From CAIOYC01 sp965277345 (lineage in GTDB: Bacteria > Pseudomonadota > Alphaproteobacteria > Caulobacterales > Caulobacteraceae), in contig CBDICI010000004.1 in the NCBI GenBank assembly GCA_965277345.1, positions 434,001-498,000 on the forward strand: a stretch of DNA of 64,000 nt, read 5' to 3'. Shown here piece after piece: positions 50,380 through 59,117 of the stretch. The notes beneath the pieces were generated by a model, which was given only the letters and a program-made list of their open reading frames with translations, was not told where the DNA came from and made no database searches. Made by a program: the position numbers and the translations under genes. Within the stretch, counting starts at the first letter, position 1, and each line of letters opens with the position of its first letter.

Positions 50380-50712
50380 CTATCCCTTGACGCAGCGGGT
50401 CTTCCACAGGGCCTCGAAGGCGTCCTTGTCGTCGGGGGTCTTGTTGAAGGCCGGATCGCCCGAGAAGATCAGCGACTTCTTGTCGACGATGAAGCGCTCC
50501 GCGCCGCTTCGGCCGGTGATCTGGTGGCCGCTGGCCTGGCCGCACACGATCCAGCGGCTGCCCTGGCGATAGAGGCGCAGGCCCTCATAGATCGGCGCGG
50601 TGACGTACTGGCCGCCCACCTTGCCCTGGGCCTTGCGCATCACCGCGTGGTTCGTGGGCGAGCCGAACAGCAGGATACCGAAGATGGTCACGGAGACCGC
50701 GAGGCCCGCCAT
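50380..50712 (-). CDS. Hypothetical N-anchored protein, 110 residues
   Basis: A small protein with one N-terminal hydrophobic segment (MAGLAVSVTIFGILLFGSP) and a soluble part with two Cys (SRWIVCGQASGHQITGRSGA and AFEALWKTRCVKG). The motif FIVDKKSLIFSGDPAFNKTPD is probably surface loop. It may lie in the periplasm with a disulfide. I recognise no family. It starts 13 bases after the infB stop, so it is likely cotranscribed. Confidence 0.7.
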   Translation of the reverse strand: MAGLAVSVTIFGILLFGSPTNHAVMRKAQGKVGGQYVTAPIYEGLRLYRQGSRWIVCGQASGHQITGRSGAERFIVDKKSLIFSGDPAFNKTPDDKDAFEALWKTRCVKG

Positions 50713-50724
50713 GGGATGAGCCTC

Positions 50725-53700
50725 CTACAGCGAGCGCTGGATCGACTCCACGGTGAAGCATTCGATCACGTCGCCCTCGCGGATGTCCGAGAAGCCGAAG
50801 TTCATGCCGCACTCCTGACCCGACAGCACCTCGTTCACCTCGTCCTTGAAGCGCTTGAGCGTCTGCAGCGTGCCGAGCTCCAGCACCACGATGTCCTGGC
50901 GGATGATCCGCACCTTGGCGCCCTTCCTGACCGTACCCTCGGTGACCCGGCAGCCGGCGATCTTGCCGACCTTGGAGATATCGAACACCTGCAGCACCTC
51001 GGCGTTGCCGAGGAAGGTCTCGCGCTGGATCGGGGCCAACATGCCGGACATGACGCCTTTGATGTCGTCCAGCAGGTCGTAGATGATCGCGTAGTAGCGG
51101 ATCTCCACACCTTCGCGCTCGGCCAGCTGGCGGGCCTGGGTCGAGGCGCGGACGTTGAAGCCGAGGATCGGGGCGCCGGCGCCCTTGGCCAGCAGCACGT
51201 CGCTCTCGGTGATGGCGCCGGCGGCGGAGTGGATGATCCGCGCGCGCACCTCGTCGGTACCGAGCTTATCGAGGGAGGAGACGATGGCCTCCGCCGAGCC
51301 GCCGACGTCCGCCTTGATCACCAGCGGCAGCTCGGAGACCTTCTTGGCGGTGAGCTTGGCCATCATGTCGGCCAAGGCCACGCCGCCGCCGATGGGACCT
51401 GCGGTCTTCTCGCGCTTCACCCGGATGCGGTACTCGGTCAGCTCACGGGCGCGGGCCTCGTTCTCCACCACGGCCAGGGCTTCGCCGGGCGAGGGCGCCT
51501 CGTCCAGACCGAGGATCTCCACCGGCTCGGACGGACCGGCGGTGGGCACCTGTTCGCCGCGCTCGTTGACCAGGGCGCGGACGCGGCCCCAGGCGGAGCC
51601 GGCCACGACGATATCACCGCGTTTCAGCGTGCCGCGCTTGACCAGCACGGTGGCGACCGGACCGCGACCCTTGTCCAGCTTGGCCTCGATCACCACGCCT
51701 TCGCCCGAACGTTCGGGGTTGGCGCGCAGGTCCATCACCTCGGCCTGCAAGGAAATGGCTTCGATCAGGTTGTCGAGGCCCGTCTTCTTGGTGGCGGACA
51801 CCTCGATGGCCTGGGTTTCACCGCCGAGGCTCTCGACCACCACTTCGTGCTGCAACAGCTCGTTGATGACCTTCTGCGCATTGGCGTCCGGCTTGTCGAT
51901 CTTGTTGATGGCGACGATGATCGGCGCCCCGGCGGCGCGGGCGTGGTTGATGGCCTCGATGGTCTGCGGCATCACCCCGTCATCCGCCGCCACCACCAGC
52001 ACCACGATGTCGGTCACATTGGCGCCGCGCATCCGCATGGCGGAGAAGGCGGCGTGGCCGGGCGTGTCGAGGAAGGTGACGCGCTGGCCGTCGGCCATGT
52101 GCACCTGATAGGCGCCGATGTGCTGGGTAATGCCGCCATGCTCCCCGCCGGCCACATCGGTGGTGCGCAGCGCGTCGAGCAGGCTCGTCTTGCCGTGGTC
52201 CACGTGGCCCATGACGGCCACCACCGGCGGACGCGGAACGGTGTCGTCCTCATGATCGTCGCCGGCCAGGAAGCCCGTCTCCACGTCGGACTCCGACACG
52301 CGCTTGACGGTGTGACCGAACTCGGAGGCGATCAATTCGGCCGTGTCGGCGTCCAGCACGTCGTTGATCTTCAGCATCGTGCCTTGGCGCATCAGGTACT
52401 TGATGATGTCGACGCCCCGCACGGCCATGCGCTGGCCGAGATCGCCGACGGTGATGGCGTCGGGAATGACCACCTCGCGCCGGCCTGTCGCCTGCTCCTG
52501 GGCGCCGCCCTTGCGCTTTTCCTTCTCGCGTTCGCGGGCGCGGCGGACCGAGGCCAGCGAGCGCATCCGCTCTGCGGAATCCTCATCGCCGGCCACGGCC
52601 TGGATAGTCAGACGACCCTGACGACGGCTGGGTTCGCCCTTGGTGCGCGAGACGGCCTTGCCGTCGTTGGTGGCGTTCCGGCGGCGGTCGTCATCGTCCA
52701 TCGGACGACGTTCGCCGGCGCGTGGCGGGGCCGAGCGCTGGGTCTTGGTGATCTCGGGCGCGGAGGGCGCCTCGGTGGGACGCGGACGGGCGAAGCCGCC
52801 GCCCCCCGGAGGCCGAGGCCCGCCGGGACGGGCGGTGGACAGGGCCGAATAGCGGACGGTGCTGGCGCCGCCGCCTTCGGGCCGCGGACCACGGTCGCCG
52901 TCGCGCGGTGGGCGCGGACCCCGATCGCCCTGCGGACGGTCCCCCTGGGGGCGATCGCCGCGCGGACGATCGCCATAGCCGGCGCCGCCTGACGGGCGCG
53001 GGCCGCCTGGACCCCGGTCGCCCTGTGGACGGTCGCCGCCGCGGGCCTGATAGCCGCCCTCACGCGGCGGAGGGGAATAGCTGCGGCCCTCGGGCGCGGC
53101 GCGGAAGTCCGTGCGCTGGCGATCCCCGGTGGGCGTTGGACGCTCGGGACGCGGACCCCGCTCTTCACGCGGACGCGGGCCGAGATTTTCCCAGGCGCGG
53201 GGCGGCGCAGGCGGTGCGGCCGGTGCGGGACGCGGCGCCGGCGCGGCGGGGCTTGGCGCGGCTGGGCGCGGCTGGGCGGGAACGGCCGGCGCCGTAGCGG
53301 CCTCAGCCGCCGCGGGGGCCGCGACGACGGGCTTGGGCAGCGGGGGCGCCTCGGCGGCGCGCTGGGCGGCGATGCGGGCCTGCTCTTCGCGGCGAACAGC
53401 CTCGTCGGCGGCGCGGCGGTCCTCGGCGGCTCTCTGCGCGGCCTCGACCACCTTCTGGCGGGCGGCCATCTCGCTCTGCGACAGACCGTGATCGGCGGAC
53501 GAGGGCGCCGCGCGGGGCGGCGCGACGGGGGCGGGTCGCGGGGGCGCCTGGAAGGTGGTGCTCGCGCGTTCGATCGCCGGGCCATCCACACGCCGACGCT
53601 TGGTCTCCACCACCACGGTCTTGGAACGGCCGTGGCTGAAGCTCTGGCGCACGGTGCCGGAATTCACCGCACCCGCTCGCGGCTTCAGTGTCAGAGGCGG

Positions 53701-53754
53701 GCGACCGCCCGATCCCTGTCCACCACCTTGGCCGTTGTCATTCTCGTCGCTCAT
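50725..53754 (-). CDS. infB: Translation initiation factor IF-2
   Basis: A 1009-residue GTPase that delivers initiator tRNA to the ribosome. The G domain starts near residue 513 with VMGHVDHGKTSLLDALR, then DTPGHAAFSAMR and VAINKIDKPDANAQ. The N-terminal half is long and disordered: Ala/Pro-rich stretches are followed by RGDRPQGDRPQGDRGPRPPR-type repeats, longer than in most bacteria but normal for Caulobacterales. The C-terminal domains are complete (GKIAGCRVTEGTVRKGAKVR). It closes the rimP-nusA-ylxR-infB operon. Confidence 0.98.
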   Translation of the reverse strand: MSDENDNGQGGGQGSGGRPPLTLKPRAGAVNSGTVRQSFSHGRSKTVVVETKRRRVDGPAIERASTTFQAPPRPAPVAPPRAAPSSADHGLSQSEMAARQKVVEAAQRAAEDRRAADEAVRREEQARIAAQRAAEAPPLPKPVVAAPAAAEAATAPAVPAQPRPAAPSPAAPAPRPAPAAPPAPPRAWENLGPRPREERGPRPERPTPTGDRQRTDFRAAPEGRSYSPPPREGGYQARGGDRPQGDRGPGGPRPSGGAGYGDRPRGDRPQGDRPQGDRGPRPPRDGDRGPRPEGGGASTVRYSALSTARPGGPRPPGGGGFARPRPTEAPSAPEITKTQRSAPPRAGERRPMDDDDRRRNATNDGKAVSRTKGEPSRRQGRLTIQAVAGDEDSAERMRSLASVRRAREREKEKRKGGAQEQATGRREVVIPDAITVGDLGQRMAVRGVDIIKYLMRQGTMLKINDVLDADTAELIASEFGHTVKRVSESDVETGFLAGDDHEDDTVPRPPVVAVMGHVDHGKTSLLDALRTTDVAGGEHGGITQHIGAYQVHMADGQRVTFLDTPGHAAFSAMRMRGANVTDIVVLVVAADDGVMPQTIEAINHARAAGAPIIVAINKIDKPDANAQKVINELLQHEVVVESLGGETQAIEVSATKKTGLDNLIEAISLQAEVMDLRANPERSGEGVVIEAKLDKGRGPVATVLVKRGTLKRGDIVVAGSAWGRVRALVNERGEQVPTAGPSEPVEILGLDEAPSPGEALAVVENEARARELTEYRIRVKREKTAGPIGGGVALADMMAKLTAKKVSELPLVIKADVGGSAEAIVSSLDKLGTDEVRARIIHSAAGAITESDVLLAKGAGAPILGFNVRASTQARQLAEREGVEIRYYAIIYDLLDDIKGVMSGMLAPIQRETFLGNAEVLQVFDISKVGKIAGCRVTEGTVRKGAKVRIIRQDIVVLELGTLQTLKRFKDEVNEVLSGQECGMNFGFSDIREGDVIECFTVESIQRSL

Positions 53755-53879
53755 TCGCTCGCTTTACTCGTTCATTCCGTACACGACGCCCGCCACCCGG
53801 ACGCCGAAAACCAAAAAGGGCGAGGCGAATACGCGCCACGCCCGCCCAAGACCAGGCCCCGCCATCCCGAACGCCCAGA

Positions 53880-54632
53880 TCAGCTCTCCGGGCCCGAACT
53901 CTCAGGAGGGCTCCAGCCGGCGGGCCGGAGAGGGCGAAACCCGCCGAGACGACCGATCTCTTCGGACCAGCGCTGCGACCAACGCCCTGCAAGGAGGGCG
54001 GAGTGTATCGCATGACCAAGGCCCAAGGCCAAACTCAATTCGTCGCCAGAAAACACCCCGCAAACCTTGCCGGGGGCGCCCTGGTGGCGAAGGAGGGCGA
54101 GGAGCTTGTCGCGCCCGTCCGCCGATCCGTCCGACGCCTCGATCAGCCAGGCGACCTGGCCGGCTTTGATCGCCGCCGCGGTCTTCTCGAACCCCGATGT
54201 AAGCGCACCGGCCTTGCGCGCAAGGCCCAGACGGTCGAGGCAACGCCGGGCCAGCAACGCCTCGACCCGGTTCGACAGATCCGCTGGGGGGGTCAATTTG
54301 GTCTTGGCCGACCGGGAGAAGGCCTGGCGCTTCACAGCCAGATCGACGGCCGTGCGCGTGGCTTCGACCCACAGGCCGCGGCCGGGCAGGTCGCGGCCGA
54401 GATCGGCGACCACCGCCCCGTCCGGGCCGGCCACGAAGCGGATCAGCCGCGCCTCATCCATCACCTCGCCCGAGGCGATGTCGCGCCGCTGGCGAGAGGC
54501 CTCGGCGTGGGTGCGGGGACCATCGGTTTTCCGCTCATCCCCGCGAAGACGGGGACCCAGGTTTTTCTCGTCCATCGGAGTGTCGCCGCCAAAGGGCTGG
54601 GTCCCCGCTTCCGCGGGGATGAGCGGGATCAT
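53880..54632 (-). CDS. YlxR (DUF448) - L7Ae fusion RNA-binding protein, N-terminus extended by repeats
   Basis: The frame from ATG 54632 encodes 250 residues. The YlxR part is ASRQRRDIASGEVMDEARLI with LGRDLPGRGLWVEATR, and the L7Ae-like part is CLDRLGLARKAGALTSGFEK. Both bind RNA, and the fusion between nusA and infB is usual in alphaproteobacteria. The first 40 or so residues are encoded by two inverted palindromic elements. The nusA stop and this ATG overlap as TGATG, supporting the upstream start; ATG 54575 (MDEKNLGPRL) is an alternative that still contains one repeat arm. Confidence 0.85.
   Translation of the reverse strand: MIPLIPAEAGTQPFGGDTPMDEKNLGPRLRGDERKTDGPRTHAEASRQRRDIASGEVMDEARLIRFVAGPDGAVVADLGRDLPGRGLWVEATRTAVDLAVKRQAFSRSAKTKLTPPADLSNRVEALLARRCLDRLGLARKAGALTSGFEKTAAAIKAGQVAWLIEASDGSADGRDKLLALLRHQGAPGKVCGVFSGDELSLALGLGHAIHSALLAGRWSQRWSEEIGRLGGFRPLRPAGWSPPESSGPES
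54532..54625. repeat. Inverted pair of palindromic elements inside ylxR
   Basis: The arm at 54532-54560 starts CGCTCATCCCCGCGAAGACG and ends GACCCAG. The arm at 54597-54625 starts CTGGGTCCCCGCTTCCGCGG and ends GATGAGCG. The arms are reverse complements over 29 bases with only two differences, separated by 36 bases, and would form a long hairpin. They lie at the nusA-ylxR junction and are read in the ylxR frame. Confidence 0.88.
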
Positions 54633-56272
54633 CAGACTTCGGCCACCTCTTCCTCGGCAAGCTCGCCTTCCTCGGCGGGAGGCTCCAGGTCGGCGGCGTC
54701 GATCCAGCCGGCGGCGACGCGGGCGCGCAGGATCAGCGCCTCGGCATCCTCGGTAGACAGGTTGAAGCTCTCCAGCGCGCCGGCGACGCGCACCCGCTCG
54801 CCGTCCTTGCTTTCGAAGGCGCCGCGCAGCTCATCCGTGGCGAGGTCGGCGAGATCCTCCAGCGTCTTCACGCCGGCTTCGCCCAGCGCCACGGCCATGG
54901 GCAGGGTCACGCCTTCCACTTCCAGGACACCGTCCTCGACGCCGAGTTCGGTGCGCTTGGCGTCCAGCGCCGCGGCCTCCTTGTCGAGCCATTCGCGGGC
55001 GCGGGCCTGCAGCTCCTCGGAGGTCTCCTCGCCGAACCCCTCGATGTCGGAAATCTCGTGCGGCTCCACATAGGCCACGTCCTCGACGGTGGCGAAGCCT
55101 TCGGTGACCAGGAGCTGGGCGATCACCTCGTCCACATCCAGGGCTTCCTGGAACAGGGCCGTGCGCTCGGCGAACTCGCGCTGGCGGCGCTCGCTCTCCT
55201 GGCTCTCGGTCATGATGTCGATCTGCCAGCCGGTGAGCTGGGAGGCCAGGCGCACGTTCTGGCCGCGGCGGCCGATGGCCAGCGACAGCTGCTCGTCCGG
55301 CACCACCACTTCCACGCGGCCATCCTCCTCGTCCATCACCACCTTGGTGACTTCGGCGGGGGCGAGACCGTTGACGATGAAGGTCGCTTCGTCTGGGCTC
55401 CACTGGATGATGTCGATCTTCTCGCCTTGAAGTTCGGCGACGACGGCCTGCACGCGGGAGCCGCGCATACCGACGCAGGCGCCGACCGGGTCGATAGAGC
55501 TTTCGTTGGAGATCACCGCCATCTTGGCGCGCGAGCCAGGGTCGCGGGCGACGGAGCGGATTTCGATCACGCCGTCATATACCTCGGGCACCTCCTGGGC
55601 GAACAGCTTGGCCATGAAGCCGCCGTGGGCGCGGCTCAGCATGATCTGCGGCCCCTTGGTCTCGCGCCTGACGTCATAGATGTAGCAGCGGATGCGGTCG
55701 CCGATGTTGAAGTTCTCGCGCGGGATCGACTGGTCCCGGCGCATGATGCCCTCGCCCCGGCCGAGATCGACGATGGTGTTGCCGTATTCGACGCGCTTGA
55801 CCGAGCCGTTGACGATCTCGCCCACGCGGTCCTTGAACTCCTCGAACTGACGCTCCCGCTCGGCTTCGCGAACCTTGTGGGTCACAACCTGGCGGGCCAT
55901 CTGGGTCTGGACGCGGCCGAACTCGAAGGGCGGCAGCACCTCCTCATAGACCTTGCCCACCTCGGCGTCGGGATAGCGGCGCTTGGCGTCGGACAGATGC
56001 TTGAAACCCACCTTGGGCTCCATGCCTTCCTCGACGCTGAGATCCTCGTCATCGGACACGATGGTGGTGTAGCGTTTCAGCACCAGCTCGCCGGTCTTCA
56101 CGTCGATGGCGGCGCGGATATCGTGCTCCTGGCCATACTTGGCCTTGGCGCCCTTCTGGATCGCCTCCTCGATCGCCTCTATAACGATCTCGCGCTCGAT
56201 CGATTTCTCGCGCGCGACGGCGTCGGCGATCTGCAACAGCTCGAGACGGTTGGCGGAAATGCCCGTGGCCAT
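54632..56272 (-). CDS. nusA: Transcription factor NusA
   Basis: A 546-residue elongation/termination factor. The N-terminal RNA-polymerase domain starts SANRLELLQIADAVAREKSI; the S1 domain is GSVKRVEYGNTIVDLGRGEG; KH domains include DPVGACVGMRGSRVQAVVAE and LSLAIGRRGQNVRLASQLTG. Two C-terminal helix-hairpin-helix acidic repeats follow, typical of longer alphaproteobacterial forms. It is the second gene of the operon, starting two bases after rimP stops. Confidence 0.98.
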   Translation of the reverse strand: MATGISANRLELLQIADAVAREKSIEREIVIEAIEEAIQKGAKAKYGQEHDIRAAIDVKTGELVLKRYTTIVSDDEDLSVEEGMEPKVGFKHLSDAKRRYPDAEVGKVYEEVLPPFEFGRVQTQMARQVVTHKVREAERERQFEEFKDRVGEIVNGSVKRVEYGNTIVDLGRGEGIMRRDQSIPRENFNIGDRIRCYIYDVRRETKGPQIMLSRAHGGFMAKLFAQEVPEVYDGVIEIRSVARDPGSRAKMAVISNESSIDPVGACVGMRGSRVQAVVAELQGEKIDIIQWSPDEATFIVNGLAPAEVTKVVMDEEDGRVEVVVPDEQLSLAIGRRGQNVRLASQLTGWQIDIMTESQESERRQREFAERTALFQEALDVDEVIAQLLVTEGFATVEDVAYVEPHEISDIEGFGEETSEELQARAREWLDKEAAALDAKRTELGVEDGVLEVEGVTLPMAVALGEAGVKTLEDLADLATDELRGAFESKDGERVRVAGALESFNLSTEDAEALILRARVAAGWIDAADLEPPAEEGELAEEEVAEV

Positions 56273-56274
56273 GG

Positions 56275-56856
56275 TCAGGCCTCCTCTTCACTCTGGTCGG
56301 GGTTGTCGGCGTCGAGGCCCTCGGCCTGCAGCCCATCTCTCTCAAGTCTGGCGGCGCGCAGTTCCGCGCCGCGCTTCATCAATTCGTCGTTCAGGCTGAG
56401 CTTGGCGTCGACGATCCAGGCGAAGGGCAGCAGCGCCGTATCTTCCTCACCGTCCAGGTCGATGGCGACATTGTCGTCCTCGACGCCCGCCAGCATACCC
56501 TTGAAGCGCTTTCGGCCCTCGGCCAGACGATCGAGCTCAAGCCGCGCCTCGTAGCCCTCGTAGGTCTCGAAGTCCTTGAACCGGGTCAGCGGCCGGTCCA
56601 CGCCGGGGGACGAAACCTCCAGCACGTATTCGCCCGTAACGGGGTCGGCGGCGTCCAGCACCGCGGCCAGCGCCCGCGACAGGGTGGCGCAATCCTCCAC
56701 CATCATCTCGCCGTCCGCATCCTCGGCCATGATCTGCAGGGTGCGTCGCTGTTCGCCCCCCATCATGCGCAGGCGCACGATCTCATAGCCCGCCGCCTCG
56801 GCCACCGGGTCGAGCAGCTCCAACAGGCGTTGATCCTCAGGCGTCTTGCCGCGCAC
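56275..56856 (-). CDS. rimP: Ribosome maturation factor RimP, GTG start
   Basis: A 193-residue protein needed for 30S subunit assembly. The N-terminal domain contains ELLDPVAEAAGYEIVRLRMM, the linker VEDCATLSRALAAVLDAADP, and VLEVSSPGVDRPLTRFKDFE is the hallmark motif. The C-terminal SH3-like domain is FKGMLAGVEDDNVAIDLDGE. The frame runs further upstream, but GTG at 56856 (VRGKTPEDQRLLELLDPVAE) matches the usual family start. It is the first gene of rimP-nusA-ylxR-infB and divergent from ftsH across 269 bases. Confidence 0.95.
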   Translation of the reverse strand: MRGKTPEDQRLLELLDPVAEAAGYEIVRLRMMGGEQRRTLQIMAEDADGEMMVEDCATLSRALAAVLDAADPVTGEYVLEVSSPGVDRPLTRFKDFETYEGYEARLELDRLAEGRKRFKGMLAGVEDDNVAIDLDGEEDTALLPFAWIVDAKLSLNDELMKRGAELRAARLERDGLQAEGLDADNPDQSEEEA

Positions 56857-57125
56857 GTGCCAAATCCAGTCAAAAATCCAAACAAAAAGCGGCGCCCCGC
56901 AGGACGCCGCTCGAATGCGCCATCCAGCGCGTCCAAACGATGTGTGATATCCATATAGCGCCGTCCGCGCGCCGTGGAAAGGGGCGATGCGGCCGCGACC
57001 GATCGTCCCCGCCGCACTCCGCCTCCATGGCGCCATCCTTGCGGTCATCCTATGTTGAGTATTCGAAATGAGAAAAGTCGTCCCCGGACGTTCAAACGGA
57101 CGGGGATCAGGCGAGAGGCGGACCG

Positions 57126-59048
57126 ATGACGTGGCGTAACTTTGCGATGTGGGGCACCGTTGTCGTGGTGCTCGTCCTGCTCTACGCGATCGCGGGCAAC
57201 CAGATCGGCAAGGGCGGCGCGCCCCAGGAGCAGCCCTCCTATTCCGCCTTCATGCAGAAGGTGGATGGCGGACAGATTCGCAAGGCGACGATCAAGGGCG
57301 AGATGCTGAGCGCCGACGATACCGCCGGCCACCACTATCTGATCACCACCGGCACGAGCCAGGAGGAGCTGACCAAGGAGCTTCGCGACAAGGGCGTGGA
57401 CGTCACCTTCCAGTCCGCCCAGCCCACCGTCTGGGTGCAGCTATTGGTCGGCGCCCTGCCCATCGTGATCCTGATCGGCTTCTGGATCTTCGTCATGCGT
57501 CAGATGCAGGGCGGAGCGCGCGGCGCCATGGGGTTCGGCAAGTCCAAGGCGCGCCTGCTTACCGAGAACAAGAACCGCGTCACCTTCGAGGACGTGGCCG
57601 GCGTGGACGAGGCCAAGGAGGAGCTGACCGAGATCGTCGACTTCCTGAAGGACCCCGGCAAGTTCCAGCGCCTGGGCGGCAAGATTCCCAAGGGCGCCCT
57701 GCTGGTCGGCCCCCCCGGCACCGGCAAGACGCTGCTGGCCCGCGCCATCGCCGGCGAGGCGGGCGTGCCGTTCTTCTCCATCTCCGGCTCCGATTTCGTT
57801 GAGATGTTTGTCGGCGTCGGCGCCAGCCGCGTGCGCGACATGTTCGAGCAGGCCAAGAAGAACGCGCCCTGCATCATCTTCATCGACGAGATCGACGCGG
57901 TGGGTCGCCACCGCGGCGCGGGCCTCGGCGGCGGCAATGACGAGCGCGAGCAGACCCTGAACCAGCTTCTGGTGGAGATGGACGGGTTCGAGGCCAACGA
58001 GGGCATCATCCTGGTGGCCGCCACCAACCGTCCCGACGTGCTTGACCCGGCGCTGCTGCGTCCCGGCCGCTTCGACCGCCAGATCGTGGTGCCCAATCCC
58101 GACATCGGCGGTCGCGAGAAGATCCTGCGTGTGCATATGCGGAACGTGCCCCTGGCCGCCGACGTAGACACCAAGACGGTGGCCCGCGGCACCCCCGGCT
58201 TCTCCGGCGCCGACCTCGCCAACCTGGTGAACGAGGCCGCCCTGATGGCCGCGCGCAAGAACCGCCGCATGGTGACCATGCGCGACTTCGAGGACGCCAA
58301 GGACAAGGTGATGATGGGCGCCGAGCGCAAGTCCATGGTCATGACCGAGGAAGAGAAGACCATGACCGCCTATCACGAGGGCGGCCACGCGCTGGTGGCG
58401 CTGAGCGTGCCGGCCACCGACCCGGTGCACAAGGCCACCATCATCCCCCGCGGCCGCGCGCTCGGCATGGTCATGCAGCTGCCGGAACGCGACAAGCTGT
58501 CCATGAGCTACGAGCAGATGACCTCACGCCTGGCCATCCTGTTCGGCGGCCGCGTGGCCGAAGAGCTGATCTTCGGCAAGGAGAAGGTCACCTCCGGCGC
58601 CTCCTCCGACATCACCCAGGCCACCAAGCTGGCCAAGGCCATGGTGACCAAGTGGGGCTTTTCTGACCTTCTGGGCGCCGTCGAATACGGCGAGAACCAG
58701 GAGGAGGTGTTCCTCGGCCATTCCGTCGCCCGCAACCAGAGCGTCTCGGAAGACACCGCCAAGATCATCGACCAGGAGGTCAAGCGTCTGGTGCTGGGCG
58801 GTCAGGAAGAGGCGCGCCGCATCCTGACCGAAAAGCTCGAAGACCTGCACACCCTGGCCAAGGCCATGCTGGAGTACGAGACCCTGTCGGGCGACGAGAT
58901 CATCGGCGTGCTGAAAGGCATCCAGCCCAAGCGCGAGGAACTGGAGGTGGAGCGTCCGGCGGCGCCCAATGTGGCGGTGCCCCTCACCCATCCCAAGCCC
59001 GAACCCAAGACCGACGGCTTCGGCGGCGCCGCGCCGGTGCCCGCGTAA
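57126..59048 (+). CDS. ftsH: ATP-dependent membrane protease FtsH
   Basis: A 640-residue AAA+ zinc protease. Two membrane helices (NFAMWGTVVVVLVLLYAIAG and LLVGALPIVILIGFWIFVM) flank a periplasmic domain. The AAA module has Walker A LLVGPPGTGKTLLARAIAGE near residue 195, Walker B IIFIDEIDAVGRHRG near 254 and the second region of homology DPALLRPGRFDRQIVV. The zinc site is H417-E-G-G-H421 in TAYHEGGHAL. FtsH degrades misassembled membrane proteins and regulators such as sigma-32 or LpxC. Confidence 0.98.
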   Translation: MTWRNFAMWGTVVVVLVLLYAIAGNQIGKGGAPQEQPSYSAFMQKVDGGQIRKATIKGEMLSADDTAGHHYLITTGTSQEELTKELRDKGVDVTFQSAQPTVWVQLLVGALPIVILIGFWIFVMRQMQGGARGAMGFGKSKARLLTENKNRVTFEDVAGVDEAKEELTEIVDFLKDPGKFQRLGGKIPKGALLVGPPGTGKTLLARAIAGEAGVPFFSISGSDFVEMFVGVGASRVRDMFEQAKKNAPCIIFIDEIDAVGRHRGAGLGGGNDEREQTLNQLLVEMDGFEANEGIILVAATNRPDVLDPALLRPGRFDRQIVVPNPDIGGREKILRVHMRNVPLAADVDTKTVARGTPGFSGADLANLVNEAALMAARKNRRMVTMRDFEDAKDKVMMGAERKSMVMTEEEKTMTAYHEGGHALVALSVPATDPVHKATIIPRGRALGMVMQLPERDKLSMSYEQMTSRLAILFGGRVAEELIFGKEKVTSGASSDITQATKLAKAMVTKWGFSDLLGAVEYGENQEEVFLGHSVARNQSVSEDTAKIIDQEVKRLVLGGQEEARRILTEKLEDLHTLAKAMLEYETLSGDEIIGVLKGIQPKREELEVERPAAPNVAVPLTHPKPEPKTDGFGGAAPVPA

Positions 59049-59117
59049 GGTCGGCCGCCAGAGGGGCGAAACGTCCCGCCCACGGCGGGCCGCTTGCGAC
59101 CGGCTAAGAGCGAAGCG

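Noticed and set aside
50524..52992. 822-codon open frame opposite infB
   Set aside because: It is the antisense shadow of infB. The sequence is His/Gly/Asp-rich without any domain, as expected from the complement of GC-rich codons.
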